This document shows positions 43,976-55,500 of a DNA stretch of 64,000 nucleotides, in pieces. Position numbers and translations under genes: made by a program. The notes beneath the pieces were generated by a model, which had not been told where the DNA came from, did not search any database, and was given only the letters and a program-made list of their open reading frames with translations. The first letter of the stretch is position 1, and every line of letters begins with the position of its first letter. The stretch is from Pyrenophora tritici-repentis (lineage: Eukaryota; Ascomycota; Dothideomycetes; Pleosporales; Pleosporaceae): the NCBI RefSeq assembly GCF_003171515.1, contig NC_089394.1:2232001-2296000 (forward strand). The letters run 5' to 3'.

Positions 43976-46105
43976 GTCTTTTGGAAGTGTCTTTGAGGTT
44001 GTATTTTTAGATGGATTCGGTTGGTTCTCTAGTTGATCACGTCTGTAATTGATGCGATTTGGTGTGGTATGATAGCATTGTCATGTGTTTACAATATGCT
44101 TCTCTTCATAATCTAGTGTTCTTGTGCAACAAAATTAAACAACGTATTCTCGTGACAAATGACTTTCCTAGTGGCTCTTTAGTAAGACATGTATGCACGG
44201 AAGCCACGCTTAGGTACTCACATCTGAACCAGCCCTTCCTGCTCTCCTTTTCATATTCACCCTTTTCACCCCCCGCAAGCCCTACGTCACCACCTAGTCC
44301 CGGTAAGTAGATACCAATAAACTCTTGTGCACCACACACCTATATGCCAAGCAAGTCATCAAGTTTCAAGATCTGCCGTACATGTATCATCGCGCAATCC
44401 CCCAATCTGTGAAACCACATGAGTCAAGATCGTGGCAAACGGGGATGCATGCATGCTCCCTATCCGACATCAAGCAATACGCCAGGCGTCTGTCTATTCC
44501 CCATTTTGTGTAATAACGAAAAAGCCTCGATCCAGCACTACCCTCGTCTCAAAGCAAAAGTCCCTGCATACATCGGTAAACGGTCAAGGGAATGGGGGCC
44601 GTTTATGCAACTACCCGTTCTTTCTCCACTATTCGGACAACGTACCGAGAGTCATATACGTGTGTATGTGTGCCACTCCACCTGCTAGAATCATGCAGTT
44701 TCCCTCCAAAAAGGAAAGTGCTGATGCATTTGAACAAACGGATAGGTGCTGGGGATTTCCCGTTTTTATCTCGCCCCCACAAGAGTGACATGCAATAAAA
44801 CTGGGGAAATTACCGGGGACCAACCAATGTTACTTGCCTTGGTAGCTTCGGGGAATGAACTGTTCCAGGTATATTCACTGGTCGTGCATGACAGTAGTGA
44901 CAGTCCGTTGATTTGTCATACCTGTAGCCTGGCACTCGGTCCTCGCGCGGCAGTCAAGCGAGACCGCCGAAAAACGATAGGCGTATTACCTATACGAGCT
45001 ACTCCGAACGTGCGTGACCAGTTCGTACGATAGGCTACGAGAACCGAGCCTTGTTGCATGCTCCAGTACAACAACGTAGCGGGACTATGGAAGATCGTTG
45101 CTTACGTATGCCCCCCTTCTATGACGGGTATCTGCAGATGACTAGCTGCTTTTGGATGCCATTGCGAGGCATATGATGACTTTTCATGCCAACGCAATGG
45201 CAAGACTGTACGGTAGGATGTGATAACGCACAAACTTGGCATCCTCGAGCAACCGTGGCTGCGATCTGCACTCTTTGTCATGCAGAAATCGGACGATCGA
45301 TGCGTAAAGATCTGATCACGTGTTTTACAGATCCCAGTAACCCACGGGGGTTGGCTGCTTCTGACAGCTGGTACTGTACTCGGTGGCTGAGATCTGACAA
45401 GCACCGTAGGGGTTTAGACATCTAGGCCCTTTAGTGCTGCCACAGCAGCAATGACCATCGTGGTTTCAACTGATGTGTTCCGCAAGCTTTTACGCCATCT
45501 CGAGGGCCAGAATGCTGTGTACGTCGTGCGGGCACGTTGGAATCTAGCCGCTCAAGTGACGCATGTATTTCAACGGTGCAACAACATGAATCAGTCCAGC
45601 GAGGAACCGTCAATAGCAGATTTCCGATAGAGATGCTGTGAGAAAGAGGCTGCGAATTTGAGTTAGAATTGATTACAACATATTGGCTTTGTCTAAGTGA
45701 ATGCCGATCGAGATAAGTCCAATCTGTATCGAGTAATATACTGGGTGGTGCCAGACAACATGGCGCAATGACCAGCTCGTAAGACCCAGCAGTCTGGATT
45801 TGGTCTGTTGCAAGGTATTTGGATGATTTCCATTGCCCGTCTCGGGCCCTTGTCGTTCCAGAAGCGAGTACGTCTTCCTATCACTCCCAACGCCGCTGCC
45901 CAAAACAGAATAATAGATGTTCGTATCGTGAATGATGAAAGAAGTTGCACCCAAGGTTGTGGTCGTGTTGTGGAATGCTGGGTAATGTGCGCAAATGTCG
46001 ATGTAGGCGCTAACTGTGCCAGACAGAGACGGGAAGATGGCGCTGGAGCTTCGCGGTCAGGCTTCCAAGGGATATTTCAATATGGCTTAACAAAAATTTG
46101 CTAAT
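43976..46105. other. Intergenic, 2.1 kb
   Basis: Many short frames on both strands, but none with recognisable motifs, splice logic or a leader. It holds the two convergent 3' flanks (coiled-coil gene and Zn2Cys6 gene). Nothing else was seen. Confidence 0.5.
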
Positions 46106-48557
46106 TCATCCAAGAAGGATTTCCCAATTCCAGTCCTTCATGACGCCCAACCAGTGGAGCCGACTTTTGACTGTGACATCTGGGTCTGAAGAGACTGTTT
46201 TACTGATTGACGCCGGTTCCCATTTTGGAGATTCCTGCCAGTGAAACTCTCCGTCCATTCCGAAGTCTTCCGGATAGGTGCCAAAATCATGGTTGATGGA
46301 TGCATCCGAAGAAAAGCTTTCGCTACGCATACTGTTCATCTGATTATTCATGCGCTCCGTTTCATGTGCGTCGCGTCGATTCCAGACTTCTTTTGTGACT
46401 TCCAAGCATCTTTCTATGATACCCAGTTTCATGCGCGCCGACATCAAGCTCCAACGCTCTTTCACCCACTCACGTTCGTCGTGATCTGTCGCCTCACAAC
46501 CGGCTGCCATCAGAGGATAGATGTGTACGATGATTGCACGAGAGCTTGGAGCCACAGTGGCTAGATCGCATAGCACCTTCCTTGCCAACGCTCTGGATGA
46601 TTGGGATCCAATCTCTGGAACGGCTTGGTACAGATACAGTAATGTGGCGTACTGATAAGCGACAGCAGTCTTGATCGTATCATGCGGGCTTGTCGTTTCA
46701 TCTTCTGGGTCTTCGATGAAGGAAGGTGGCGTCCACCCTTCGAGTTGGGATTTCAGATGTACTGCTTGCGATATGATGATAGGACCGTTGCTGTCCGATC
46801 TCCGCACTTTTCTGACAAGATTTGCTACACGGCCGATGATGGGGAAAAGCGTATGCGCACAGCCCATCAAGGGATCAAGAGCACTATCAGTCTCGCCAGT
46901 AGCATATATCTTTTCTTGCACAGAATCGACATCATATGTCTCATCTTCATCAGCCGAGGTCAGACGGGCGAGGACATCCATGTAGATCCAGGTGTTACAT
47001 AGGAACTTCAGGCGAGTCCACTCCTCACCCTGCATTGGCGTATGCTGGTGCTGTATCAACGCCTGGTTAATCAGTATCTTGGCGCCTTTGATATGATTAA
47101 TACCAGTACTGATGTGCTGGTCCCATGATTCGGCAAAGGCCAGTACGAGTGTTGTTGAGATGGCGGCATCAACGCGCATATTCTGCAGGCCTGCGGCCAG
47201 GGCATGTACCGCGTTCCGCATGTGATCAATGCCTTGTATCCGTAAAGTCGGTGTGTCCTTGGACAGATGAAACGACGTCATCGAGGCAATTGCGTGGAAG
47301 AGGGCAGGACAATCTCTTGAGAGAGGCCAAACCAGAGTCCTCCATGGGTTCTCTGTAGGGCCATCCTTTACCGATAGTACACCACATGTTTCTCTATCGT
47401 AGCGTCGTGTGAGAGACTCGGCTGAGGTATAAGAAATCTGTATCTGGGCAGGGATCTTCAGCTGTGGGGAGTCGGACGAAGAGCTAGATGAGTTGGAAGA
47501 CGCAGGAGATGGTAAGCGCATAACCCATGACTCCTGGTCCTTGGCAGAATCTCGTTGTAGCTCTTCGATGTCGTCCTCGTCATTTGCTTGGGCTGGTGGT
47601 GTCAAGCCAGTAGGCTGGTAGAAGGATTCGTGTTGAGTTATGAAAGAGTCGTACTCTTCGGGTGTCTTGCTAAGATCTGTGCCTGGATTGAGAAGGTCGA
47701 CCAGTTTGGGTGACTGACCAGATGAGATGGTTGAATCTGTAGCATGTACGGCTCCCTTGGCACCTGTGCTCTCAGCAGCAAATCCACCGAGCGACTCGGA
47801 CGGCGCGGGTGGGTAGGATCCAACTGATGATATGGATTGAGGAGTGATGATGTATGGTGATTCAGGAATGCTGAAGGCGTTTTCTGTAGATGGGAATGAA
47901 GACTGCGGATAACTCATTTGCACATATGAGGCAGATGAGAATTGATGAGAGTGATTCGGCGGTGGATAGTATGCACCGTGGGGTGTACTGACGAAGCCAT
48001 GTGGCTTGTCATGGAGGCCGAAGTGGTCCTGTGGCTGTGAAGGCGATGGCGTCGGTACTTGTGAGAAAGAAACTGTATCCGTTAGATATGCATTTGTATG
48101 ATTCCAAGTATACATGTACTCACGTTTTCTTGATTTCGCAGGCGGCTGCTTCCCGGATATATTGGGCTCTTCAAACGGTCTCCATTTGAAATCTTTCTTG
48201 TAGCCGCCACACACTACCGTTCGTCTGGCACATTGATCACAGGTGGGTTTCTTCTCGTCGCATTTCAGACGTTTTCCTTTGCAGGTGACACAGCCTGTGC
48301 GGAGATATCAGTATGGTGCATCGTCGGAGACGCCTAGCGCGCAACCCATTTTGCAGGTGACAAGCGTTTAGCGGAGGACGCATACCATTTCGACTTTTCG
48401 ACTGCTTCCTTTTGGTGACGCCAGACGTCTCCGAGGCCTTGGGGGCAGTCTTGCTCGCTGAAAGTGGAGTAGCCGTTGTCTTGTTCGCGTGCTTGACGTC
48501 GACTGGGGCTGTTGGCGTACTTAGCAGCGCGGGCGATGGAACCGTGGCCGCTGCCAT
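46106..48557 (-). CDS. Zn2Cys6 fungal transcription factor, 769 aa
   Basis: DNA-binding regulator of the Gal4-type family. Minus-strand exons 48386-48557, 48124-48294 and 46106-48072. The binuclear zinc cluster spans the first junction and is canonical: Cys59, Cys62, Cys69, Cys76, Cys79, Cys86 (C-x2-C-x6-C-x6-C-x2-C-x6-C), followed by the linker GGYKKDFKWRPFEE. The body (about residues 280-700) matches the fungal-specific transcription factor domain of the Fungal_trans_2 type: CPALFHAIASMTSFHL, GIDHMRNAVHALAAGL, VLAFAESWDQH, INHIKGAKILINQAL and CNTWIYMDVLARLTSADED. The C-terminus is acidic and aromatic (MDGEFHWQESPKW, MKDWNWEIL), a possible activation region. The start at 48557 is the first ATG before the cluster. 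Intron 2 (48073-48123, 51 bp) is stop-free and in frame. Targets are unknown; no pathway cluster surrounds it. Confidence 0.9.
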
Positions 48558-49665
48558 GTCAGCGAGTGATGGACACGCGGGTATCCCACGCCAACTCTTG
48601 CGGAGCCGTTGATACAACTGGCCAGCAGTGCAAAGACAAGGGCGAGACGAACAAGAGGTTTGTCAGATAAGCAATGAGGGACACGCTATCTAAAGTGGAG
48701 AAGAAGCTGGGGGAAATGCGCGGCTACTTCTTAGCGCAAAGGGTTGCCTCACACCCTCTGCCCTCGCTCGGCAAGCCGTGGGGTACTACGACAGCTGCTC
48801 AGGCTCGAAGCATCATGGTGCATCCCATGCTCAACGGGAAGACCCTGCATAGTCGCCGATTGCCTCATTCAACCTCTGTACTCGGTTACGTGCAGATGGC
48901 ACTTCGAGTCCAGGAACATGTGCAACTGCAAGACCATCTGGAATTAGCCGTAGTTGCTTCCGACGTACGTGCCCAGTAGCGCGTCCGGAATCCGGATCTG
49001 CGCCATCCAACCCTGGCTTGTCACCCGTCGACCCGTGAACCGCTCCACCAACCGCTCAGCCTTGTTACGGGAGCGATACGGAGCCGTCAAACATTCCGCC
49101 GAAAAGATCGACAGCCCTTTGCTGCTCAATCCGCAATAAGTAGAGTCTGCATGCTTATCACATGCAAGTATAGCCCTCGCCGTAGGGCTGCATTTTCCAC
49201 ATTACCGTACACGTTTCATCCTCACAACAAGGCCTGCGCTCGCTTCTCTCAATCACTCGCTCGCTAGGCCACCTACCCGCCCCCATACATAAGTATACTT
49301 AGACATGGCCTGATGTGATCCTATCCAAGCATACCGGCATGGCCGGCCCAGATCCGCGCCATGCCGGCCCTTATTCTCAATGCTACAAGTCCCGCCATCG
49401 CTCCATATCTTGGGGCTTGGCGTTTTTGTGTCACCGAGTCGCCTACTACATTCTATGACTTGGTTCGCTGTCTATTGGGCACTATGATAGGTTATGCTAA
49501 TCCAAGCTTTGCGGCTCGGTAGAAAATGCCACCCAACGAAATGTGTTGGCAGCGCATGTCGGAAAATAAGCTACATCACTAGCCTATCTTGGCCTTCTTC
49601 TTGCTGTAATCATACAAGCGTCTTCATCGTTTTAACTCATCGCTCAGCGTCTACTACCTGTTGCA
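48558..49665. other. Intergenic
   Basis: Promoter of the Zn2Cys6 gene and 3' flank of MTC5. Contains a GC-rich hairpin (separate entry). Short frames here are not supported. Confidence 0.5.
49334..49367. repeat. GC-rich hairpin, 10-bp perfect arms
   Basis: CCGGCATGGC at 49334-49343 pairs with GCCATGCCGG at 49358-49367 across a 14-base loop. It lies about 300 bp past the MTC5 stop codon. Confidence 0.6.
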
Positions 49666-52600
49666 TTAGTAGTAGCTCAACCCCGAAGCTCTGACCTTCC
49701 TCTTCCCCTTCTTCTTGGTCTTCGTCGGCGTCGGGCTCACCATAGCACTGCGTACCCCCAACCTGTCCCTTCTCTTCTCGTCTCCACTACCAGCCACTTT
49801 GCTTCCACCACCCGTCACCAAATCACCATAGCCACTCTCTGAGTACATGGCTGGAGTACTCGCTCCGCTGTGCTGCCACTCAATGCCTTCTTCCCAAGCG
49901 AGGCCCGCAGCAGTAGCAGCACGCACTCCTTCAATGAACGCCTCCATTCGGCTGCGGTCGTCATCGTCTTCGAGGCCACAACCACAACCACAACCAACTA
50001 CGCAGTCGCCATCATCCGCGCCAATTTCCTCGTCCATACAGCCAAAATGTGCAACGTGACCGCAGGCGGGACAGAGATAGAAGAGACCTGAGACGCGTAT
50101 CCAACAGATACTGCAGCTGTAGATAGCTTCTGACTTGATAGGCTTAGGAGGTGCATTCGGCGTTGAACGCGGACGGCTGTCCCGCCATGACGAGGCACCG
50201 GAAACATTGGATGTTCCTCGTGACAAACTAGGTCTGCTTGTTCTACTCGGAGGAGGATGCAATTTATTCTGACCGGGTGATGTACCAAGTCCTGCGAGGC
50301 TCTCATCTAGCTCTATCGTAGGCGTTAGGGCGGGGATGGAAAGGCGCAAGTACTGTTCGGTGGGAAGAGCAATTTCTTGAGCAGGCGTCGACTCTTCCAG
50401 TAGGGCATTTGGCAAAGTGGAGGGTTGAAACTCTGTTGCTTCCGGGTTGAAGGAAAAATGACGTGGTGATGCAACCGGCGAGCGCTTCACCTGAGCTGCT
50501 ACGGGTGTTGGCGGTACCAACGTGGATGAAGCCTGTGACAGATTTCTAGCTGCTCTCCCATCTCCCTCTTCGTCTCCAGATCGCTTGAGTGTGAGCGAAA
50601 CCGAGCCAGGCTTCGAGCCAGTACGATGAGCTTCGGTTGGGAAGTAGGAAACAAGACCATTAAACTTGAGTACCTCTGCCCGAACACTGACCAATTCCCA
50701 TCGGCTGAGCATTTCAGCATACTGCTCCCGCCATGCGCGATGCAACCAGTCTCTACTCATATCTAGTAGAGGCCGACTGAAACAAGCCTCATCATCGAAT
50801 TGATCCTGATTCTTGAGCGTAACCTTGATGACGCTTTGCCCAACCTCGCCATCCCGAGGCGTGCCAGGCATGCTATTCTCTCTCGTGCCGGACATGGTGT
50901 AGCCACCATCCTCGTCAAGCTTTTCGTACTCGGAATCGGAATCGTCCACATAGTTGATGCTTGCATACTCAGACTGTGCAAAACTTGATCTCTTGCCATA
51001 TTTCGAACGCGAAGGTGCCATGTTGTTCTGATCATGACTGTCACTGCCATAGAACGTCGTTGTTCCCCAAGTAACTCCGCTAGTTGGCGCAGAAGTCGAA
51101 AGATCATCCATTCGTGATCTGACTGGTGGTGACGAGGAAATGGCGTTTGCAAACGGGCGCGACAGTGCAGCAACAGCACTTGCAAAATTAGCAGTTGAAC
51201 TTTTCTTGAGGGCTCCATGGCTGTGCTCTGGTGATGTTCCGTACGGGGTATGGTTTGCGGTCTGTGCAGTCCTCACTGTGGGTGCCCTGGACAAAACTGG
51301 GGGTGTGTTGCCAGTAGAATATGGAGTAAACGGATCAGAATTGACAGTGTCGCTACCCCATGGCCCGTTCGAACTACTGTGGCTGCCGTAAGTGTCATGA
51401 TTCTTTGCCAGCCTCTGCCAGCCAAACTCCGTGACTGGTGCAGCAAATCGTGTTTGCGAAGGAGTAGATGGAATAGATATTGTAGGCTTGAACAAACTCC
51501 ACGCAGCATCTGCCGAAGGAAAGTAATCCAGTGAGAAAGCTGGCGCCTCCATGGACATGGGTAGCTGAGACTGCCGCATTTTGGCCATGGCTGACGTCAC
51601 ACCCTCGCGAGCAGCAGGCTCCGCAAATATGCAAGACAGCATAGCAAGCATTTGGGTGTCCGCGAGTCGCTCGAAGTGTTCAAAGAGCGAGGGTATCAAC
51701 CATGTGACAACGACGTGGTGGCCCCACTTGACCCGCGCCCTGAGTTTAGGATTGCTCACATTGTCCGACTCGTCGAACCGAAGATCTAGTCCGCTATCCT
51801 TGCGTTTGATCCTCACGAGAGCTCGACGTGCGAGGACAAGTACTTGATCCCGCCGATATTGTTGAGGCAGTATCTCCAGAGGTACCTCGTCGCTCAAAAT
51901 CAGCTTGCAAAGCATCCAGATATCCGCAAGGTCCTCAAATCCATGTTTCCGGGCTACTTCTGCGTTGTGCTCACAAATCGTGGGCCCAGGACCAAAAATA
52001 CGGTATTCTTCCGCGAGGACACGTTTGCTGGGGACCAGTCTATCTATTGCCGAATACAGGATAGATACCGTGGACCTGGTCTTGGGCGATTGCTTTCGTA
52101 AACCACTCGAAGAAGGTAACGAGTTGCGTGATTGGAATCGAGATGCAGCTTTCTGCCAGGCCAAAGGAGGTTGAAAATTCCCAATGTGTGCGTTTCGCGC
52201 ATGGCCGGAGTCGGACGAAGACGATGGAGAGGAAGATGTTTCCCACGAACCGTCGGAAGAAGTTGGAGATGATCCGTCATCAGAGCCTTCAGAACGTTGG
52301 TAAGTGAAGCGCCCGAAAGAGTCGAATATATCATTCTTCAGACCACCCTGGCGAAGGCTTCTCGTAATCTGAAGTCTATAGGCCTCTGGGCCTGGCGCTG
52401 ACTTGACTATGGGTATTCTTGCAACTACTAGAGTTCCATCTACCGAGAACCGAGCTGTACACTGGATAGGAAGGGGGATATTGGCGTTCGTATGAGAAGA
52501 TTGCATCACGTCGTCAGTAAACTCGCCCTCATGGTCCTCATCCTCACTAGAGCTCTCTCCTGGTAGGGGGCCAAGGTCCTCTAACGGATCATCATCATCG

Positions 52601-54495
52601 GCCAGGTCCAGGCTGTCATCTAATGCGCGCTCTCCCAGAGCATAGGAAAGTACCGCTTCTAGTGCTTCCTTTTGCTGATTTGCACAAGTATCAGCAATGC
52701 GATGCATGTTGTTTATCAGCTCTTCTTGGTTTTCTCGGCTAATGGATGCAGTAGTCTTCTCGAACTCAATCTCCAACGGGGTCGGTATTCTGGCAACGAC
52801 AGTTCCCGACTGCACACTTTCAATGGCTTTTGGATATCCCGTTGGAAACTTGATGGTAAAGCGAAGGAATGCAAGTCTTGCGTCCTCAGTGGTCGGGTCG
52901 TAGTCACCCCATGGACCGTTGAAACAGACTTTGATGCGGCGACCGGGTACATCAATCTGCTCGAATGTAATTTTCTTATATCTGTTTCCAACATGTGAAA
53001 TCTCAGAGCCCAAGTCATTTTGCTCTTGATAAGGGTGCTTTTCTGTGCGATGGTGTTGTTTGGGATGGGTCTGGTCGTCGACGTTGGTATGACGCGAATC
53101 CCCAAACTTGACGCCGTTAATCCACGTGATGTGATTAACAACTCGTGGGTCTTTGCGACGAATTGGCTGGGCAGTCATGGTCTCGCGCGGAACGGTTTCA
53201 GAGTGTAAACGGGGATGCGTTGGGTCTTTATATCGCAAGGTGTGAAGTTCATCGTTGTGGAGGGAGTTTTGCAAGAGGGTCGACAGGTTCCCTTTGCGTT
53301 GCTGGCGAGGCGGACCAAATTCATCTCGGACGGTTGTGGTAGTAGTGGGTATTGGACCATTGCGGTAAGAGACATAAGCTGCACCTTTACGTGTCCCAGT
53401 GGACTCTTGAGCAAAGGACTCTCCTTTACGGTAGCCGACGGCTTCTTCGAGCTTCTCTGGTGCTAAGCTATGTAAGTGGAGACGCCGGTCAGTCCCCCAC
53501 GAGACCAGCTGAAAGTCGCGATGGTCAATGCCATGGTCAGTAGAGCCGCGTGTGCGCCACAGAAATTCTCGTACTTGGGCGTTAGTGTCGTGGCCTGGAA
53601 AGGAAGCTACGCTGTTGTTGGTAAAGGTCGAAGGGTCACTGCCATCCTCGTGCTTGTAGAGCCAGAGCTCGGAACTGCCGCGCTGGGGCATGGCGAGAAT
53701 GCCGTGAGGAAAGGGCGTGTGTCGGGCTCGCCATACTGGATAATGAGTGCGAATGACGCGACGAGGGGTGGTGATGTTGTCACGGACGCCCACATCTCTC
53801 CAAAGCTTGATGGTAGCATCGAGGGAACAGGTCATGATCTTGCTAGGGTCATTGCGGTTCCAGTCAATGCCGTAGATCTTGGTGCTATGCGCGGCGATGG
53901 TAGAAAGGGGGTTTGCTCCATGGCGAGTGTCCCAGATATGAAGATACTTGTCGTGGGCACTCGCGATAATCTTGTCATTTCTACGGTTCCACTTCACTTG
54001 AGTCGCCCCAGCGGTGTAGTCGGCAAGTTTCAAGGGTGCCTGTCTGCTGCGGAGGTCATGCACGAAGACAAAGCTGTCTACACCACATGTTGCGAGGAGA
54101 TCTGGATGGTGGGCAGAGAAGTTGATGTCTGTAATAGCTCGATCATGAGCGCGTAGAGTATACTCGATAGGCGCTTTTTTGTTGTTATATGGCATGGAAA
54201 GGTTGTACACCAAGGCAAGCTGGTTCCGGGTCGACGCGATCCATTCTGCGCGTGCTGCAAAGGGAGACCATTGCACATCAGCCACATCCCACGACGATTG
54301 ATTTGGAATAAAGAGAGGCAGCGACCACGGATCGTCCAGATCTATGATGCGAAGGCCACTCTTGCTCGCGAGCACGACGTCACGACCTGCTGGACTAATG
54401 CTCGCGGCGCCAATCTCATCGTCCACTATGATGGAGAGATCGCGGTGGAATGTTGGCGACTCGAATGCCGATGGTCCACCTACGGTGGCGGCCAT
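49666..54495 (-). CDS. MTC5: WD40/RWD/RING protein, SEA complex (GATOR2) subunit MTC5/WDR59
   Basis: Subunit of the vacuole-associated SEA complex (SEACAT in yeast, GATOR2 in animals), an upstream regulator of TORC1 signalling. One uninterrupted frame of 1609 residues. Residues about 40-400 form WD40 repeats (VADVQWSPF, AITDINFSAHHPDLLAT, KYLHIWDTRHG, KIYGIDWNRNDPSKIMTC). An RWD domain (about 520-640; FLRFTIKFPTGYPKAI) follows, then a long Ser-rich disordered centre with conserved patches (CEHNAEVARKHGFEDLADIW; RVKWGHHVVVTWLIPSL). The C-terminus has a zinc-binding RING-like domain (SCSICWIRVSGLFYLCPACGH to a CGCGC cluster), then a basic tail. This order is specific to the WDR59/Mtc5 family. 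The gene is head-to-head with UBC13, 384 bp apart. Confidence 0.9.
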   Translation of the reverse strand: MAATVGGPSAFESPTFHRDLSIIVDDEIGAASISPAGRDVVLASKSGLRIIDLDDPWSLPLFIPNQSSWDVADVQWSPFAARAEWIASTRNQLALVYNLSMPYNNKKAPIEYTLRAHDRAITDINFSAHHPDLLATCGVDSFVFVHDLRSRQAPLKLADYTAGATQVKWNRRNDKIIASAHDKYLHIWDTRHGANPLSTIAAHSTKIYGIDWNRNDPSKIMTCSLDATIKLWRDVGVRDNITTPRRVIRTHYPVWRARHTPFPHGILAMPQRGSSELWLYKHEDGSDPSTFTNNSVASFPGHDTNAQVREFLWRTRGSTDHGIDHRDFQLVSWGTDRRLHLHSLAPEKLEEAVGYRKGESFAQESTGTRKGAAYVSYRNGPIPTTTTTVRDEFGPPRQQRKGNLSTLLQNSLHNDELHTLRYKDPTHPRLHSETVPRETMTAQPIRRKDPRVVNHITWINGVKFGDSRHTNVDDQTHPKQHHRTEKHPYQEQNDLGSEISHVGNRYKKITFEQIDVPGRRIKVCFNGPWGDYDPTTEDARLAFLRFTIKFPTGYPKAIESVQSGTVVARIPTPLEIEFEKTTASISRENQEELINNMHRIADTCANQQKEALEAVLSYALGERALDDSLDLADDDDPLEDLGPLPGESSSEDEDHEGEFTDDVMQSSHTNANIPLPIQCTARFSVDGTLVVARIPIVKSAPGPEAYRLQITRSLRQGGLKNDIFDSFGRFTYQRSEGSDDGSSPTSSDGSWETSSSPSSSSDSGHARNAHIGNFQPPLAWQKAASRFQSRNSLPSSSGLRKQSPKTRSTVSILYSAIDRLVPSKRVLAEEYRIFGPGPTICEHNAEVARKHGFEDLADIWMLCKLILSDEVPLEILPQQYRRDQVLVLARRALVRIKRKDSGLDLRFDESDNVSNPKLRARVKWGHHVVVTWLIPSLFEHFERLADTQMLAMLSCIFAEPAAREGVTSAMAKMRQSQLPMSMEAPAFSLDYFPSADAAWSLFKPTISIPSTPSQTRFAAPVTEFGWQRLAKNHDTYGSHSSSNGPWGSDTVNSDPFTPYSTGNTPPVLSRAPTVRTAQTANHTPYGTSPEHSHGALKKSSTANFASAVAALSRPFANAISSSPPVRSRMDDLSTSAPTSGVTWGTTTFYGSDSHDQNNMAPSRSKYGKRSSFAQSEYASINYVDDSDSEYEKLDEDGGYTMSGTRENSMPGTPRDGEVGQSVIKVTLKNQDQFDDEACFSRPLLDMSRDWLHRAWREQYAEMLSRWELVSVRAEVLKFNGLVSYFPTEAHRTGSKPGSVSLTLKRSGDEEGDGRAARNLSQASSTLVPPTPVAAQVKRSPVASPRHFSFNPEATEFQPSTLPNALLEESTPAQEIALPTEQYLRLSIPALTPTIELDESLAGLGTSPGQNKLHPPPSRTSRPSLSRGTSNVSGASSWRDSRPRSTPNAPPKPIKSEAIYSCSICWIRVSGLFYLCPACGHVAHFGCMDEEIGADDGDCVVGCGCGCGLEDDDDRSRMEAFIEGVRAATAAGLAWEEGIEWQHSGASTPAMYSESGYGDLVTGGGSKVAGSGDEKRRDRLGVRSAMVSPTPTKTKKKGKRKVRASGLSYY

Positions 54496-54879
54496 TCTTG
54501 GCCCCAGCAGCTCTCAAGTTTTGGTGTGGTCGAATGGTGATGATATGCGATGAGATGAGGAGTCGTTTGTAGTTGGGGCGCGTGCCTGGCATGGCCCCGG
54601 GACCCCTTCAATGTTCGTTCGCGCCTGTCCGCCGATGTGCATGCCACCTGCCGATCCAAGTGCGCCCGCCCGGCATGGCCATTTCGAGTAAGCTTAAACA
54701 TCCAAGGCTGGCGGCGTGGAACTTCCTTAGGCGACACCATCTTGTCGCTCCCAACGCCGAAAAAGAAGTACGTCTCATTCAACTTGGCCTTACGGACAAC
54801 CGCAGGTACGCCCACGTTGACGACATCCTTCGCCATCCCACCTTCTCGACAAACAACGAATCCTGCCCCACTCTAAGCC
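54496..54879. promoter_or_regulatory. Bidirectional promoter of MTC5 and UBC13
   Basis: 384 bp between divergent start codons. The middle is GC-rich with CATGGCC/GGCATGG motifs (54590-54690). No specific factor site is proposed. Confidence 0.45.
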
Positions 54880-55500
54880 ATGTCGCTGCCCAAACGAATC
54901 ATCAAGGAGACCGAACGCTTGGTCAACGAGCCGTAAGTATCCATCAAGTCCAAAAAGACGCGTCTTCCTGCAGTCGTACTGATACACGTGTGTGCAGAGT
55001 TCAGGGAATCTCGGCAACACCGCACGACGACAACCTGAGGTACTTCGACGTCACCATCGATGGGCCGAGCCAGTCGCCGTACGAGGGTAAGTTTGGCAAG
55101 TCTGTACTTTTCACCCCATGGCTAATCATGAATGACTGCAGGGGGAGTGTTCAAGCTGGAGCTGTTCCTTCCGGACGACTACCCCATGACGCCGCCCAAG
55201 GTTCGCTTCCTCACCAAGATCTACCACCCGAACATCGACCGTCTGGGGCGCATCTGCCTCGATGTGCTGAAGAGTAAGTCTGTAGACTCATCTTGCACAC
55301 GCCCGAGTTTGCTAACATGTCCAGGCAACTGGTCGCCCGCGCTCCAGATCCGCACCATCCTGCTCTCGATCCAGGCACTCTTGGGTGCTCCCAACCCGGA
55401 CGACCCTCTGGCCAACGACGTGGCTCAAGCCTGGAAGGAGGACGAGAAGCAAGCAGTCAAGACGGCGCAGGAGTGGACCCAGCAGTACGCGAAGCCCTGA
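54880..55500 (+). CDS. UBC13: Ubiquitin-conjugating enzyme E2 Ubc13
   Basis: E2 enzyme that, with the Mms2 variant, builds Lys63-linked ubiquitin chains in DNA-damage tolerance and signalling. Exons 54880-54932, 54998-55086, 55142-55273 and 55325-55500 give 149 residues. It begins [18 protein letters not shown]. The E2 fold is complete, with the HPN motif at 76-78 (IYHPNID) and the catalytic Cys86 in [39 protein letters not shown] and the C-terminal helix WTQQYAKP are typical of Ubc13 rather than of other E2s. All introns join in frame with standard sites. Confidence 0.95.
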
